From the NCBI RefSeq assembly GCF_020781975.1, contig NZ_JAJGNI010000002.1, forward strand, positions 124,001 to 188,000: a DNA stretch of 64,000 nucleotides, given 5' to 3'. How positions within the stretch are numbered: the stretch's first letter is position 1; every line of letters begins with the position of its first letter. Shown here one piece after another: positions 17,622 through 26,944 of this stretch. A program made the translations under genes and the position numbers. The notes beneath the pieces were generated by a model, which saw only the letters and a list, made by a program, of their open reading frames with translations, was not told where the DNA came from and did not search any database. This DNA comes from Microbacterium schleiferi (lineage in GTDB: Bacteria; Actinomycetota; Actinomycetes; Actinomycetales; Microbacteriaceae).

Positions 17622-18620
17622 CTAGCGCGGAGGACGGATGCCGAACTCGGCCAACCGCCGGCCGAGCGTGACCGGCGAAGCGAGGTGCTGCATCCCCCAC
17701 CGAACCAGCGGGCGGTGGGTGGTCGCGCGGATCCAGTCCTCGCGCTCCTTTTCCGCGCGCACCACCTCCCACGGTGTGCGTTCGCCACGAAACTGCGCAT
17801 CCGTGTACTTGCCCTCACCGTCGAACTCGCCCCATGCCTTCGCGTCGTCCAGCCCGAAGTCGACGAAGTACAGGTGGGACGAGTCGGCGAGCCGCACCTG
17901 AAGCCGCGGGCTAGCAAACCCGAGGTCATGCAGCAGCAACCTGCTCATGCTCTCACCGGGTAGCTGCGCGCGCCCGTCTGCGAAGGCCATGATCCACCGC
18001 GCTTGACGGATGCCACGTGCTCCCCGCGCGCGGGCGATACGCTCCTCCATCGCGGTAGCCCATGTCGAGGCTGCACCCTGGTCATAGACCCGATCTTCGG
18101 GATCCCACGCGACCAGCCGCAGCGCGGCATCCGCGACGGCCACCGCACTAGCCAGCGGCAGGGTACGCGCAACGTCGAACACCGTGCGCTCGAGGGACGT
18201 GCACGGAATGCCACCGATCACCACGATGTCATCGTCCGGCACGCTGACCTCGTGTCGGGCTACGCCCCGGGCATGCCGCACGACACCGTTGTGGTGGGCG
18301 TCGCTGACGTGTACGGCTTCAGGAACGTGCCGAAAGAGGGGCAATCCCCAGAGCACCGCCGCCGACGCGTGCGAGAACGGCGCAGCGGATGCCTGTCGCC
18401 GCGAGTGCACCGCCGCGATCGTCCGTAGATGCCTGTCTTCGATGAATCCTTGCGCGTCAGCGGCTCGCGCGTAGCGCCCCGAATGGAGCCGGATCAGCTC
18501 GCCATCCGCATGCTGCGCGGCGATGGTCGCCGCTGCGCTCTCGCGCTCGAGCCGTTCGCGCGTGAGGATCGCCGCACGCGCGTCCCAGACCCGATCGGAG
18601 CTCGGCGGTACGACATCCAT
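17622..18620 (-). CDS. PD-(D/E)XK nuclease-like protein with AbiEi-type N-terminus
   Basis: 332 aa. The first ~200 residues include a winged-helix-like segment ([29 protein letters not shown]) and the block [12 protein letters not shown] ... [26 protein letters not shown], a layout often labelled AbiEi-like antitoxin. The C-terminal ~110 residues resemble DUF559/Vsr-type nuclease folds: GESMSRLLL (first Glu), VDFGLDD, and EFDGEGKY (acidic-x-Lys). It is a paralogue of the gene at 38620; both carry [12 protein letters not shown]. No toxin gene is adjacent. It sits within the ribosomal locus upstream of infA, bracketed by repeat copies D and E, suggesting insertion. Nuclease activity is inferred from motifs only. 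Confidence 0.75.
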   Translation of the reverse strand: MDVVPPSSDRVWDARAAILTRERLERESAAATIAAQHADGELIRLHSGRYARAADAQGFIEDRHLRTIAAVHSRRQASAAPFSHASAAVLWGLPLFRHVPEAVHVSDAHHNGVVRHARGVARHEVSVPDDDIVVIGGIPCTSLERTVFDVARTLPLASAVAVADAALRLVAWDPEDRVYDQGAASTWATAMEERIARARGARGIRQARWIMAFADGRAQLPGESMSRLLLHDLGFASPRLQVRLADSSHLYFVDFGLDDAKAWGEFDGEGKYTDAQFRGERTPWEVVRAEKEREDWIRATTHRPLVRWGMQHLASPVTLGRRLAEFGIRPPR

Positions 18621-18730
18621 GCCCGCAGTCTCGCCTGCGCGCGCAGCCCCTCACGCGTCGCTGCGCACACCTGCGGCATCCGCTCGCCCTTCCACCCCTG
18701 GGGAGGAGCGCACTGCCCAATCACCACCAG

Positions 18731-18815
18731 CCGCGAACCCACACCTCTCTCGCCGAGCCCACAGGATCTCGCGACAGATACCTGTGGGCTCGAGCGAAAA
18801 GGTGTGGGTTCGGCG
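18731..18815. repeat. Nested palindromic repeat, copy E
   Basis: Arms GAACCCACAC (18735), GAGCCCACAG (18755), CTGTGGGCTC (18782) and GTGTGGGTTCGGCG (18802); this is the most perfect copy, and both arm pairs are fully complementary. It lies 3' of the giant surface protein gene and 5' of the PD-(D/E)XK gene. Confidence 0.92.
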
Positions 18816-18838
18816 AAAGGGGATGGTGCGCCGGTGGG

Positions 18839-21800
18839 TCAGCCCTCCGCTCGGCCTCCCCGGCGGCGACGGATGACGACAAGTGCCAGGCCGAGAACGA
18901 TGACTGCAGCAGCCCAGGGCAGCACTGGCACCCCCGTCGCCGCGACCGTGCCGCCGGTCGCGGCGAGCGCCTCGACCTGGACGTAGACCCACCCGATCAC
19001 CGCACCGGTCGAGTCGGTGACCACCAGGCGGTGGGTGCCGACCGGCATTCCTGCGGGGATCGTGAAGGTCGCGGTTCCCGCGGCGCTCACCACGGATGTA
19101 CCGAGGTAGGTCGGCGTCGAGAAGATCCAGCCCTCCACAGTCTGCCCCGCATACTGAGTGCCGACCGTGACCGTCACCGTCTGTCCCTGCTTGAAGGTCG
19201 TCCCACCCTGCGGCTGGATCGCGTCCTGCGTCTGCGGGGTCAAGTCCGTCTCCGCGGGCGGGGTGGTGCCACCCGTGGGCGGTAGCGGCGTGAACGTTCC
19301 CGTGACCGTCAACGGAATCCGCACCCCGGTTCCCGATGGCTCGGCGTTCACGACAAGCGCCGAGTTCAGGGGAGCGTCCTTCGGCACGGTGATGCTGATC
19401 TGCGCGGCGCCGCCGTTGATAAGTACCGGGTCGAAGACGGCGCTGCTGCCTTCAATCGACACGAGCGCTGTCGTGTTCGCCGGAGCGCCCAGCGAGCGGA
19501 TGTCGAGTCCCGACACCGTCGCGTTCAACGTCTCGCCCTGCTCGATCGTGGCGGGGACCCCGGTCACCTGGGCGCTGCGGGAGGCGAAGTCCGGCGACAG
19601 CGGCGAGTTGTTCTTGAGGTAGTCGATCCACGCGTCGCGGTCGATCAGACCGGAGTCACGGGTGTCGGTTCCCTCCGTGAGCACCGTGAAGTTGTCGCCG
19701 CCCTGCAGCAGGAAGCTGAACGACCCGACCCGATACTCGGCATCCATCACGATGGGCTGCCCGTCGATCCAGATCCCGGTGATCCGGTCGCCCTTGGCAA
19801 GCGACGCATCGTACGTGTAGAACACGTTCTCCGACACACCCAGCTGCAGGTACGGACGCGACGCGGTGTCGGGCTGCCACTGCTGCTCCAGCACGACCTT
19901 GAACTGCGCGCCGGTCAGCGTCGTGGTCCACAGGTTGTTCACGAACGGCAGCACCGCGTTGGCTTCCGCGTACGTGATCACCCCGTCCTCGCCGTAGTAG
20001 AGCTCGTTACGCAGACCGCCCGGGTTGACCAAACCGATCTCCGCCCCACCACGGTCGGCCGACGACAGCGAAGCCACCAGCGCATCCGCAACCAGGTTCC
20101 CGAGCGTCGACTGGGATGACCGATCATCCCGCTTGTCGCCCACGAACGCCGTCGTGATGTCGGCGGTGACCGAGCCGACCTGCTGCGAACCCACGACATC
20201 CGCCTGCGCGAGCGCGGCATCCACGATCGTCTTGACGGCAGCGACGCGCGGGTACGCGGAAGTCAGGGTCGCATCGGCGGATGTCGTGCGCGCCACGTTG
20301 CGCACGTCGTAGTCGTTCACAGAGCCCGTGACCGGGTCGATCCAGAGCCGAACCTGGCCGATGTTCTCGCCGTAGGAACCGGTCTGCAGGATCGGACGCG
20401 TCCGGTCCGAACCGGGAACGGGGCCGTCCCACGCGTATTCCTTGTGCGTGTGGCCGGTGAAGATCGCATCCACCGCCGCCGAGGTCTGCGTCACGATCTT
20501 CGCGAACGCTCCGCCCGCAGCGATCTCGTCCTCGATCGACGCGCCTTCCTTCACCCCGTCGATCGAACCCTCGTGGTACTCGGCGATGATGATGTCAGCT
20601 TCGCCGTTGCCCTCGTCACCGTCGGTCAGCTGCGCGGCCACCCGATTCACAGCATCCACGGGGTCACCGAAATCGAGGCTGGCGATCCCACCGGGCGAGA
20701 CCAGCGACGGCGTCTCCTGGGTGATGGCACCGATCACCGCGACCGCGAGTCCCTCCACCTCGAACGTCCCATACTCGGGCAGCACCGGATCCTGTGTCCC
20801 CTTCGCATAGACGTTGGCGCCCAGGTACGGGAACTGCGCCGCATCCGTGACCCGACCGAGCAGGTCAGCCGAGCCCTTGTCGAACTCGTGGTTCCCGGCA
20901 GCGGATGCGGCCAGCCCCAGTGCGTTCAACACGTCGATCGTGGGCTTGTCATCAGCGTACGCTGAGGCGAACAGCGACGCCCCGATGTTGTCACCGGCCG
21001 AGAGGAACAGCGTGTTGTCGTCGCCGTATGCGGCGCGCAGCTGCTCGATCGTGCCCGCGAACTTCACGGTGTTGCCGTCGATGCGACCGTGGAAGTCATT
21101 GATGTTCAGGAGGTTCAGGAGCACGTCATCGCCGCCGTGGTAGGCCCCGCAGTACATCCGGCCCTCGCGCAGCGAGATCTTGTCGGTCTCGCTGTCGTCG
21201 GCGTAGAAGACCGGCGCGACACCGTTCTCGCACGTACCGATCGCGAAGCCCTCGTTGCCGGCCTTGGCGGGCATGCCAGCCGGCGCGAGGTAGGCCGCGA
21301 CGTTCTGGAAGGTTCCGGCATAGACGCCGTCCGCGGCAATCCGCATCGCGTGGATCTCGCCACCGCACGCGTCATCACACACGGCGTACAGGGTTCCGGA
21401 TGCCGCATCCCACGTGACGTCGGCCACCACCGAGAGCTTCGGATCGATCGTGGCGACGATGCTCGCGGCTCCCGCTTCCTGAAGCGCGACGGCGTAGATG
21501 CGCGCCGTTCCCTCAACGCCGACGAAGAACAGGCCATCGCCGTGCGCGCCGTAGGTCGCCGGGTCGTACGCCTTGCCGGTGCTGCTATCGACGAATCCCT
21601 GTGCGACCACGACCGAGTCCGGGACCCACGTGACGCCCTCGAGCCCGCCGTTGGCGGGGAGAGCCGGCAGGAAGGTTGCAAGGTTCCACTCGTCGGTCGC
21701 GACAAGTTCGGTTCCGGATGCCGACACATCGAAGCGCAGCACGGAGGGTCGGCTGACGTCGCTGGCCGTGTTGTCCCGCTCCGACGCGACGTACACCCCG

Positions 21801-23773
21801 CCCGCCGAGGTGCCCGCGACGAGGCTCACACCCTCGGCATCCACGGCACCGGAACCGCCGGGGTAGCGCAGGACCTTGCCCGCCGCCCACTCACCCTGTT
21901 TCGGGCTGATCCACTGCCCGGCCTCGGCGTTCCACTCGAGCTGGAAGAGCGTTCCCGTGCCGTTGTTCACGGCCCAGAGCGTCCCGCGACCCTCAGCGGT
22001 CGCCTCATAGGCCAGGCCGCTCATGTCCTCGCCGAAGGCATCCGGCGCCGAAACTGCAGTCACACCCGCGTCGCCCGGCCACGGCGTTGCCGCGACAAGG
22101 CCGATGCAGTCGTTCGGAGCACCCTTGGTCACCGACGCGGCAACCTCGAACTCGCCGAGGCCGTCGGGGCAGCGCGCCCACGACGTCTCGGCGTGCTCGC
22201 TCCAGCTCATCTGGTTCAGCAGCGTCGTCCCGTCGGGCGCGAACAGGCGCGCTGCGTCAGCACCGCCGAGGCCGAAGCCTCCCGTGACGTCGACGTCGAT
22301 GGCCACGAAGGCGCCGGGCTGCAGGGTGGTTCCATTCGGCACGACGACGGCGTGGTCGTCGTTGTCGTCCCGCAGGATGTAGCCGGAGATGTCGACGGCG
22401 TCCGGACCCGCGTTGGTCAGCTCGATCCAGTCGACGGGCTCAGCGCCCTTCGAGTCCACCTCGTTGATGCGGATCGGCGAGCAGTCGTTCGCAGCGCCTG
22501 GAGTCGAGCTGTAGGTCTCGACGAACTCGCCGGCACCGTCCGGGCAGCGACCCCAGGTCGTGCGCTGCGCGTGGGCGGGATACGAGTGGCTGTCGACAGG
22601 GGTGACGCCGTCGGGCAGGAACAGTCGCGCCGCATCCCCGTTCCCGAGCCCGAACCCGTCACCCGGGAGGTCGGTGTAGATGACGGTGTAGCCACCCGCG
22701 GCGATCGTCGTGCCAGCCGGGATGGTCAGGGCGTGGTCATCCTTGTCGTCCTTCAGGATCCAACCGCCGAGATCGACATCCGTGTCCGACGTGTTCACAA
22801 GCTCTACCCAGTCGCCCGGGTCGCCCCCGCTGGACTCGATCTCGTTGACCCAGATGGCGTCAGCGCCAGCCACAGGGGTGTCCCCGCCGTCTGCCGGCGC
22901 ACAGTCGTTCGCGGCGGCCTTAGTGACGGATGCCGTCAGTTCGAACTCACCAGTCGCATCGGGGCAGCGCCCGTAGCTCGTCGCGGCGTGCGCGGTCCAC
23001 GAGTACTGATCGATGAGCGTGGTCCCATCAGCGGCGAACAGGCGCGCCGAGTCCGCCTTGCCGAGGCCGTAAGCGGACGGCCCCGCATCCACGACGAAGG
23101 CGGCGAAGCCGTAAGCGGGGATGGTGGTTCCCGTCGGGATCGTGAAGGTGTGGGTGTCGTCGTTGTCGCGCAGGATGAGCCCGCTTGCGTCGACGGGAAG
23201 GTAGGACGTGTTCGCCAGTTCGATCCAGTCGGCCGGGTCGCCGCCGTCGGATTCGACCTCGTTGATCACAAGAGAGGTCGCGGGATCGGGTGCGCAGGAG
23301 TTCGCCTCGCCCGGGGTCTGGGCTGCAGTGGGTCCGAAGTCTCCGGTCAGGTCGGGGCACCGGCCCCAGGAGGCGTTCGACGCACCGGGGGGCAGCTCCG
23401 TGAACGCGTACTCGTCGACGACAGTGCCGTCAGGGAGGAGCAGGTGGACCTCGTCACCGCTCTTGCCGAGGCCGAACGAGAACCCGGCATCCTCGGAGAG
23501 CACCAGGTATCCGCCGGCGGGAACGACGTAGCCCGACGCGATAGTGCTCTCGTTCTTGTCGTCGCGCAGCTTCCAGCCGGCGAGGTCGACATCGGCCTGC
23601 CCGGTATTGGCGAGTTCCACCCAGTCGGCAGCATCCTGCGGGTCATCCGGCTGGATCTCGTTGATCACCACCGGCGGGACCTCAATCGGTTCAGCCGACG
23701 CAGCCGCAGGAACGGCGACGGCAAACGAGAGCCCAAGGATCACGGACAGGGCGGCGGCAAGGCGTCGGCGCAT
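18839..23773 (-). CDS. Giant LAXTG surface protein: four LTD domains, propeller, 5'-nucleotidase module
   Basis: 1644 aa from the ATG at 23773 (GGAG 8 nt upstream). Order: Sec signal peptide (~1-28); four lamin-tail-like domains (~35-580), each opening with V/I-x-INEI/V and containing DWVELVNTS and LRDDxDDHxxxIPAGT; a beta-propeller-like region (~590-870, DMSGLAYEA, LEGVTWVPDS); a metallophosphoesterase of the UshA/5'-nucleotidase class (NDFHGRID, SAGDNIG, AGNHEFDKG, FTGHTHKEY); its C-terminal substrate domain (LVNPGGLRNELYYGEDG); Ig-like stalk domains; and LAATG at ~1603, a membrane helix and RRRRGGR. LAXTG is the class E sortase signal, so it is probably wall-linked. Likely releases phosphate or nucleosides from extracellular nucleotides or DNA. 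Confidence 0.9.
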   Translation of the reverse strand: MRRRLAAALSVILGLSFAVAVPAAASAEPIEVPPVVINEIQPDDPQDAADWVELANTGQADVDLAGWKLRDDKNESTIASGYVVPAGGYLVLSEDAGFSFGLGKSGDEVHLLLPDGTVVDEYAFTELPPGASNASWGRCPDLTGDFGPTAAQTPGEANSCAPDPATSLVINEVESDGGDPADWIELANTSYLPVDASGLILRDNDDTHTFTIPTGTTIPAYGFAAFVVDAGPSAYGLGKADSARLFAADGTTLIDQYSWTAHAATSYGRCPDATGEFELTASVTKAAANDCAPADGGDTPVAGADAIWVNEIESSGGDPGDWVELVNTSDTDVDLGGWILKDDKDDHALTIPAGTTIAAGGYTVIYTDLPGDGFGLGNGDAARLFLPDGVTPVDSHSYPAHAQRTTWGRCPDGAGEFVETYSSTPGAANDCSPIRINEVDSKGAEPVDWIELTNAGPDAVDISGYILRDDNDDHAVVVPNGTTLQPGAFVAIDVDVTGGFGLGGADAARLFAPDGTTLLNQMSWSEHAETSWARCPDGLGEFEVAASVTKGAPNDCIGLVAATPWPGDAGVTAVSAPDAFGEDMSGLAYEATAEGRGTLWAVNNGTGTLFQLEWNAEAGQWISPKQGEWAAGKVLRYPGGSGAVDAEGVSLVAGTSAGGVYVASERDNTASDVSRPSVLRFDVSASGTELVATDEWNLATFLPALPANGGLEGVTWVPDSVVVAQGFVDSSTGKAYDPATYGAHGDGLFFVGVEGTARIYAVALQEAGAASIVATIDPKLSVVADVTWDAASGTLYAVCDDACGGEIHAMRIAADGVYAGTFQNVAAYLAPAGMPAKAGNEGFAIGTCENGVAPVFYADDSETDKISLREGRMYCGAYHGGDDVLLNLLNINDFHGRIDGNTVKFAGTIEQLRAAYGDDNTLFLSAGDNIGASLFASAYADDKPTIDVLNALGLAASAAGNHEFDKGSADLLGRVTDAAQFPYLGANVYAKGTQDPVLPEYGTFEVEGLAVAVIGAITQETPSLVSPGGIASLDFGDPVDAVNRVAAQLTDGDEGNGEADIIIAEYHEGSIDGVKEGASIEDEIAAGGAFAKIVTQTSAAVDAIFTGHTHKEYAWDGPVPGSDRTRPILQTGSYGENIGQVRLWIDPVTGSVNDYDVRNVARTTSADATLTSAYPRVAAVKTIVDAALAQADVVGSQQVGSVTADITTAFVGDKRDDRSSQSTLGNLVADALVASLSSADRGGAEIGLVNPGGLRNELYYGEDGVITYAEANAVLPFVNNLWTTTLTGAQFKVVLEQQWQPDTASRPYLQLGVSENVFYTYDASLAKGDRITGIWIDGQPIVMDAEYRVGSFSFLLQGGDNFTVLTEGTDTRDSGLIDRDAWIDYLKNNSPLSPDFASRSAQVTGVPATIEQGETLNATVSGLDIRSLGAPANTTALVSIEGSSAVFDPVLINGGAAQISITVPKDAPLNSALVVNAEPSGTGVRIPLTVTGTFTPLPPTGGTTPPAETDLTPQTQDAIQPQGGTTFKQGQTVTVTVGTQYAGQTVEGWIFSTPTYLGTSVVSAAGTATFTIPAGMPVGTHRLVVTDSTGAVIGWVYVQVEALAATGGTVAATGVPVLPWAAAVIVLGLALVVIRRRRGGRAEG

Positions 23774-23953
23774 GACGAGTACTCCTGCGAATCGGTGCAA
23801 GGGATGGTGCGCCGAACTCGCTGACGTTGCCTCAGCGCGGTGGCGCCCCGCCAGCCTCGCCACCGAAGTCAACGCACAGGTGAACGCATCCAAAACCGCG
23901 AGTAGTCACGGGGAGTCGCCCCGCCGAACCGGCGCGTCGCGGCCAACCGACGG

Positions 23954-24000
23954 CACGCGCGACGCCCCCGGGACCGAAGTCCGCGGGGGCGTCGCGCGTG
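23954..24000. terminator. Strong hairpin terminator after the DsbA-like genes
   Basis: A 17-bp perfect stem (CACGCGCGACGCCCCCG with its complement) and a loop containing ACCGAAGT lie 8 bp past the stop of the gene at 24009 on the minus strand. It would end the secY-adk-map-dsbA-like transcript. Confidence 0.85.
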
Positions 24001-24008
24001 AGGGGGTC

Positions 24009-24683
24009 TTAGCTCAATCGGTTGACGATGTCGGCGTTTACGTCACCGGTGAGGCTGATGTACTCGCCGTTGATCACGAGCGTCGGCGTTCCCTGCCCGC
24101 CCTGAGGGCTCGCAGGGATCTCCCGGGTCTGCGCGTCGACGAAGTCGACGTACGTGCGCTGGGTGACGCACTCGTCGATCCCGGTCACCCCGGAGTCGGC
24201 AGCCAGCGCGATGAGTTCGTCATCCGTCCATCCCGCGCCGGTGACGTCAGCAGTCAGAAGCGTCTGGGTGAACGCGAAAGCAGCGTCAGTGTCCTGCGTG
24301 GCGACGCAATAGAGCGCGCTGGCCGAACGCTCGGAGAAGTCGGTGCCGGATGCCGCGTTCAGTCCCGACAACGCAACGGGATGCAGGTTCAGGGTGATGT
24401 CGCCCGAGGTGACGAGTTCATCCAGCGTCGGGCCATAGACGTCCTCGAAGTCCTGGCAGTGAGGGCAGTAGAAGTCGAACCACACATCGACCTCGTCAGG
24501 CCCGCTGCCCACCGCGATCGCGCCGGTCGACGAGTCGATGCCCGGCCCCTCGGGTGCAGCACCCGGAGCCGCAGCGGTGTTGTTCATCCACACCACGAGC
24601 GCGCCGACCAGAACGAGTGCCGCAACCACCGCGACGCTGATCCAGATGGCGAGATAGCTGTTCTTCTTTGCAGGCGCTGCCAT
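24009..24683 (-). CDS. Membrane-anchored DsbA-like thioredoxin-fold protein (CPHC)
   Basis: 224 aa. One N-terminal membrane helix (~10-33) and an extracytoplasmic thioredoxin_4/DsbA domain. The active site is CPHC in FDFYCPHCQDFEDV, the DsbA-type dipeptide; the cis-Pro loop is GTPTLVINGEY. Two further cysteines (ALYCVAT, DECVTQ) may form a second disulfide. It is a close paralogue of the next gene upstream (24754), 70 bp away, and both follow map in one strand. Probably oxidises or isomerises disulfides in exported proteins (inference from family). Confidence 0.9.
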   Translation of the reverse strand: MAAPAKKNSYLAIWISVAVVAALVLVGALVVWMNNTAAAPGAAPEGPGIDSSTGAIAVGSGPDEVDVWFDFYCPHCQDFEDVYGPTLDELVTSGDITLNLHPVALSGLNAASGTDFSERSASALYCVATQDTDAAFAFTQTLLTADVTGAGWTDDELIALAADSGVTGIDECVTQRTYVDFVDAQTREIPASPQGGQGTPTLVINGEYISLTGDVNADIVNRLS

Positions 24684-24753
24684 GGTGTCGTCCTACGGGT
24701 GCTGTGTCTGTGCCCATTGCTGCGGGCGCTCGGCGGCGTGGTCCTGTTCGCGC

Positions 24754-25434
24754 TCAGTTCAAGCGAGCGACGATGTCGGTCTGCGGGTCGTAGGTCACCG
24801 TCACGTACTCTCCGTTGACGACGAGCGTCGGCGTGCTCGCCCCGCCCGTGGCAGGGTTCGTCGGCAGGTTCTGCGTCATCGTGGTTGCGAAGTCCATGTA
24901 CGTGCCATCCGTAATGCAGGAGCTGGAGTTCGTGGCTCCCGCGCCCTCAGCGATCGCAACGATCTCGTCGTCGGTCAGTCCCGGCGAGGACTCGGCCGGC
25001 TGCTGGGCGTACATGGCAGTGATGAAGTCCAGCAGCGCATCCGGATCCGACTCCGCAACGCAATAGGCGGCGCTGGCCGACCTCGTGGAGTACTGGGTGC
25101 CCTGCGATACCCGGTCGAGGATCGAGACCGGGTGGACGTTCAGCGTGATCGACCCGTCATCGATGAGTTGCCGAATGGTCTCGCCCTCGGCCTGCTCGAA
25201 CTGGTTGCAGTAGGGGCACATGAAGTCGACGTAGGTGTCGACGGAGTTCGAACCGGTGCCGACCGCGATCCCACCGGTCTCGGTGTTGATGTTCGCGGCA
25301 GCCGGAACGGGCCCTGGAGCCGATGCCGTGTTGTTCATCCACACGACGAGAGCTCCGACCAGTACCAGCACCGCGACGACCGCGACGCTGACCCAGATCG
25401 CGAAAGAGTTGTTCGACTTCGCGGTAGCTGCCAT
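24754..25434 (-). CDS. Membrane-anchored DsbA-like thioredoxin-fold protein (CPYC)
   Basis: 226 aa from the ATG at 25434, which has GGAGGAAG upstream; the reading frame extends further but into map. An N-terminal helix (~10-33) is nearly identical to that of the paralogue at 24009. The extracytoplasmic domain has VDFMCPYCNQFEQ (CPYC), extra cysteines in AAYCVAES and SSSCITDG, and the cis-Pro loop STPTLVVNGEY. The change His to Tyr between the Cys residues should lower the redox potential compared with CPHC, so the pair may divide oxidase and isomerase roles (inference). It is 52 bp after map. Confidence 0.9.
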   Translation of the reverse strand: MAATAKSNNSFAIWVSVAVVAVLVLVGALVVWMNNTASAPGPVPAAANINTETGGIAVGTGSNSVDTYVDFMCPYCNQFEQAEGETIRQLIDDGSITLNVHPVSILDRVSQGTQYSTRSASAAYCVAESDPDALLDFITAMYAQQPAESSPGLTDDEIVAIAEGAGATNSSSCITDGTYMDFATTMTQNLPTNPATGGASTPTLVVNGEYVTVTYDPQTDIVARLN

Positions 25435-25486
25435 GTTTGCTTCCTCCGGATGCTGTGTGTCCGTCGGGCCTGCCAGCGTGCGCCGC

Positions 25487-26329
25487 TCAGGCCCCTGCGA
25501 TCGGTTGCGGGATGACACCGAACGGAGCAAGCTCCGCGGCGCCGCCATCGGGTGCCGTGAGCACCCAGATACCACCATCGTGCACGGCAACGCTATGTTC
25601 CCAATGTGAGCCGTCTGTGCCATCGACGGTCGACACTGTCCAATCGTCATCTTCGACGAACGTCGCCTGATCGCCGGCGACCACCATCGGCTCGATGGCG
25701 AGCACCAACCCCGGTCGCACCTCGGCGCCCGGATCACTGGTTCGGTAGTTGAACACCGGCGGCGCCTCGTGCATCTTGCGCCCGATGCCGTGGCCGATGT
25801 AGTCGCGCAGGATGCCGTACCCGCCCTCGGGGGCGTTCGCCTCGACGTATCCTTCGATCGCCGCGCCGACCTCGCCGACGTGGGATGCCGATGCCAGGGC
25901 GGCGACTCCGGCCCACAGCGATCCTCGCGTGACATCGGAGAGCCGCTGCCGAGCAGCGACGAGGTCCGGCCGCTCCGGATCGGGCAGAACGACAGTGAAC
26001 GCGGAGTCCCCGTTCCACCCGTGATACTCGGCTCCGGCATCCACCGAGAGGATGTCACCGGGCTGTAAGACGTAGTCACCCGGAATGCCGTGGACGACCT
26101 GCTCGTTCACCGACGCACACACCGTGTGGCGGTACCCGCGCACGAGCTGGAAGTTCGAACGCGCCCCACGACCGGTGATCACGGCGGATGCCGCAGCATC
26201 AAGCTCGAGGGTCGTGACTCCCGGCGCGGCGAGCGCACGAACCGCATCCAGGGCGGCGGCGGTGATCAGCCCCGGCTCGACCATCGCTCGCAGCTGAGCG
26301 GGGGTCTTGTAGATCGATCGACGCAGCAC
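25487..26329 (-). CDS. map: Methionine aminopeptidase, type I
   Basis: 280 aa. Removes the initiator Met from nascent proteins. The five metal ligands and catalytic His are in their usual blocks: NEQVVHGIPGD, SVDAGAEYHGWNGDSAFT (two Asp), GHGIGRKMHE (His), LAIEPMV (Glu) and SHWEHSVAV (Glu). Length is normal for the short type I form without the N-terminal zinc domain. It lies 9 bp after adk. Confidence 0.97.
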   Translation of the reverse strand: MLRRSIYKTPAQLRAMVEPGLITAAALDAVRALAAPGVTTLELDAAASAVITGRGARSNFQLVRGYRHTVCASVNEQVVHGIPGDYVLQPGDILSVDAGAEYHGWNGDSAFTVVLPDPERPDLVAARQRLSDVTRGSLWAGVAALASASHVGEVGAAIEGYVEANAPEGGYGILRDYIGHGIGRKMHEAPPVFNYRTSDPGAEVRPGLVLAIEPMVVAGDQATFVEDDDWTVSTVDGTDGSHWEHSVAVHDGGIWVLTAPDGGAAELAPFGVIPQPIAGA

Positions 26330-26338
26330 GACGCCCGG

Positions 26339-26944
26339 TCAGCCGGTGATGCCGCGCGCCGCGAGGGCGGCGGCGATGCGGTCTGCGATCTCGTCGAGCG
26401 ATCCGACGCCGTCGATCGCGTCGACGATCCCGCGCTCCCGATACACATCGAGGATGGGAGCTGTCTCGCGCTCGTAGATGGCGAGCCGGTTGGCGATGAC
26501 CTCTTCGGTGTCATCGGTCCGGCCCTGGTCGATGGCGCGCTGTGTCAGTCGCGCTATCGACTCATCACGCGGAACGGAAAGCTCGATGACGGCATCCAGC
26601 GACTCGCCGCGGCTCTCGAGGAACGCGTCGAGGTCGCCGACCTGGCCGAGGTTGCGCGGATACCCGTCGAGAAGGAAGCCGTTGCTCGCGTCATCCTGCG
26701 TCAGACGGTCGCGCACGATCTCGCTGGTCAGCGAATCCGGCACGAGGTCGCCGGCTTCGATGATCGCCTTGACCTGTTGGCCGAGAGGGGTTCCCGCGCT
26801 GACGTTGGCGCGGAAGACGTCCCCGGTCGAGATCACGGGAATCGACAGCGCTTCGCCCACGCGAACCCCCTGCGTGCCCTTGCCCGAGCCCTGCGGCCCG
26901 ACGATCAAGAGGCGAGCGGAGGGGAGGTCGGCGGAGCGCGTCAT
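26339..26944 (-). CDS. adk: Adenylate kinase
   Basis: 201 aa. Interconverts 2 ADP with ATP and AMP. P-loop GPQGSGKGTQ (usual consensus GPPGAGKGTQ), the NMP-binding STGDVFRANV, and LLDGYPRN are clear. The LID is short and lacks the zinc Cys set, as in other actinobacterial Adk. Its start overlaps the secY stop by 4 nt (ATGA), so the two are translationally coupled. Confidence 0.97.
   Translation of the reverse strand: MTRSADLPSARLLIVGPQGSGKGTQGVRVGEALSIPVISTGDVFRANVSAGTPLGQQVKAIIEAGDLVPDSLTSEIVRDRLTQDDASNGFLLDGYPRNLGQVGDLDAFLESRGESLDAVIELSVPRDESIARLTQRAIDQGRTDDTEEVIANRLAIYERETAPILDVYRERGIVDAIDGVGSLDEIADRIAAALAARGITG

Noticed and set aside
17622-18620. Antitoxin of an AbiE toxin-antitoxin pair
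   Set aside because: No AbiEii-type nucleotidyltransferase gene is adjacent, and the C-terminal half reads as a PD-(D/E)XK domain.
21089-23824. Long plus-strand frame opposite the LTD/nucleotidase gene
   Set aside because: Minus-strand frame encodes clear domains and a signal peptide; this frame is its mirror.
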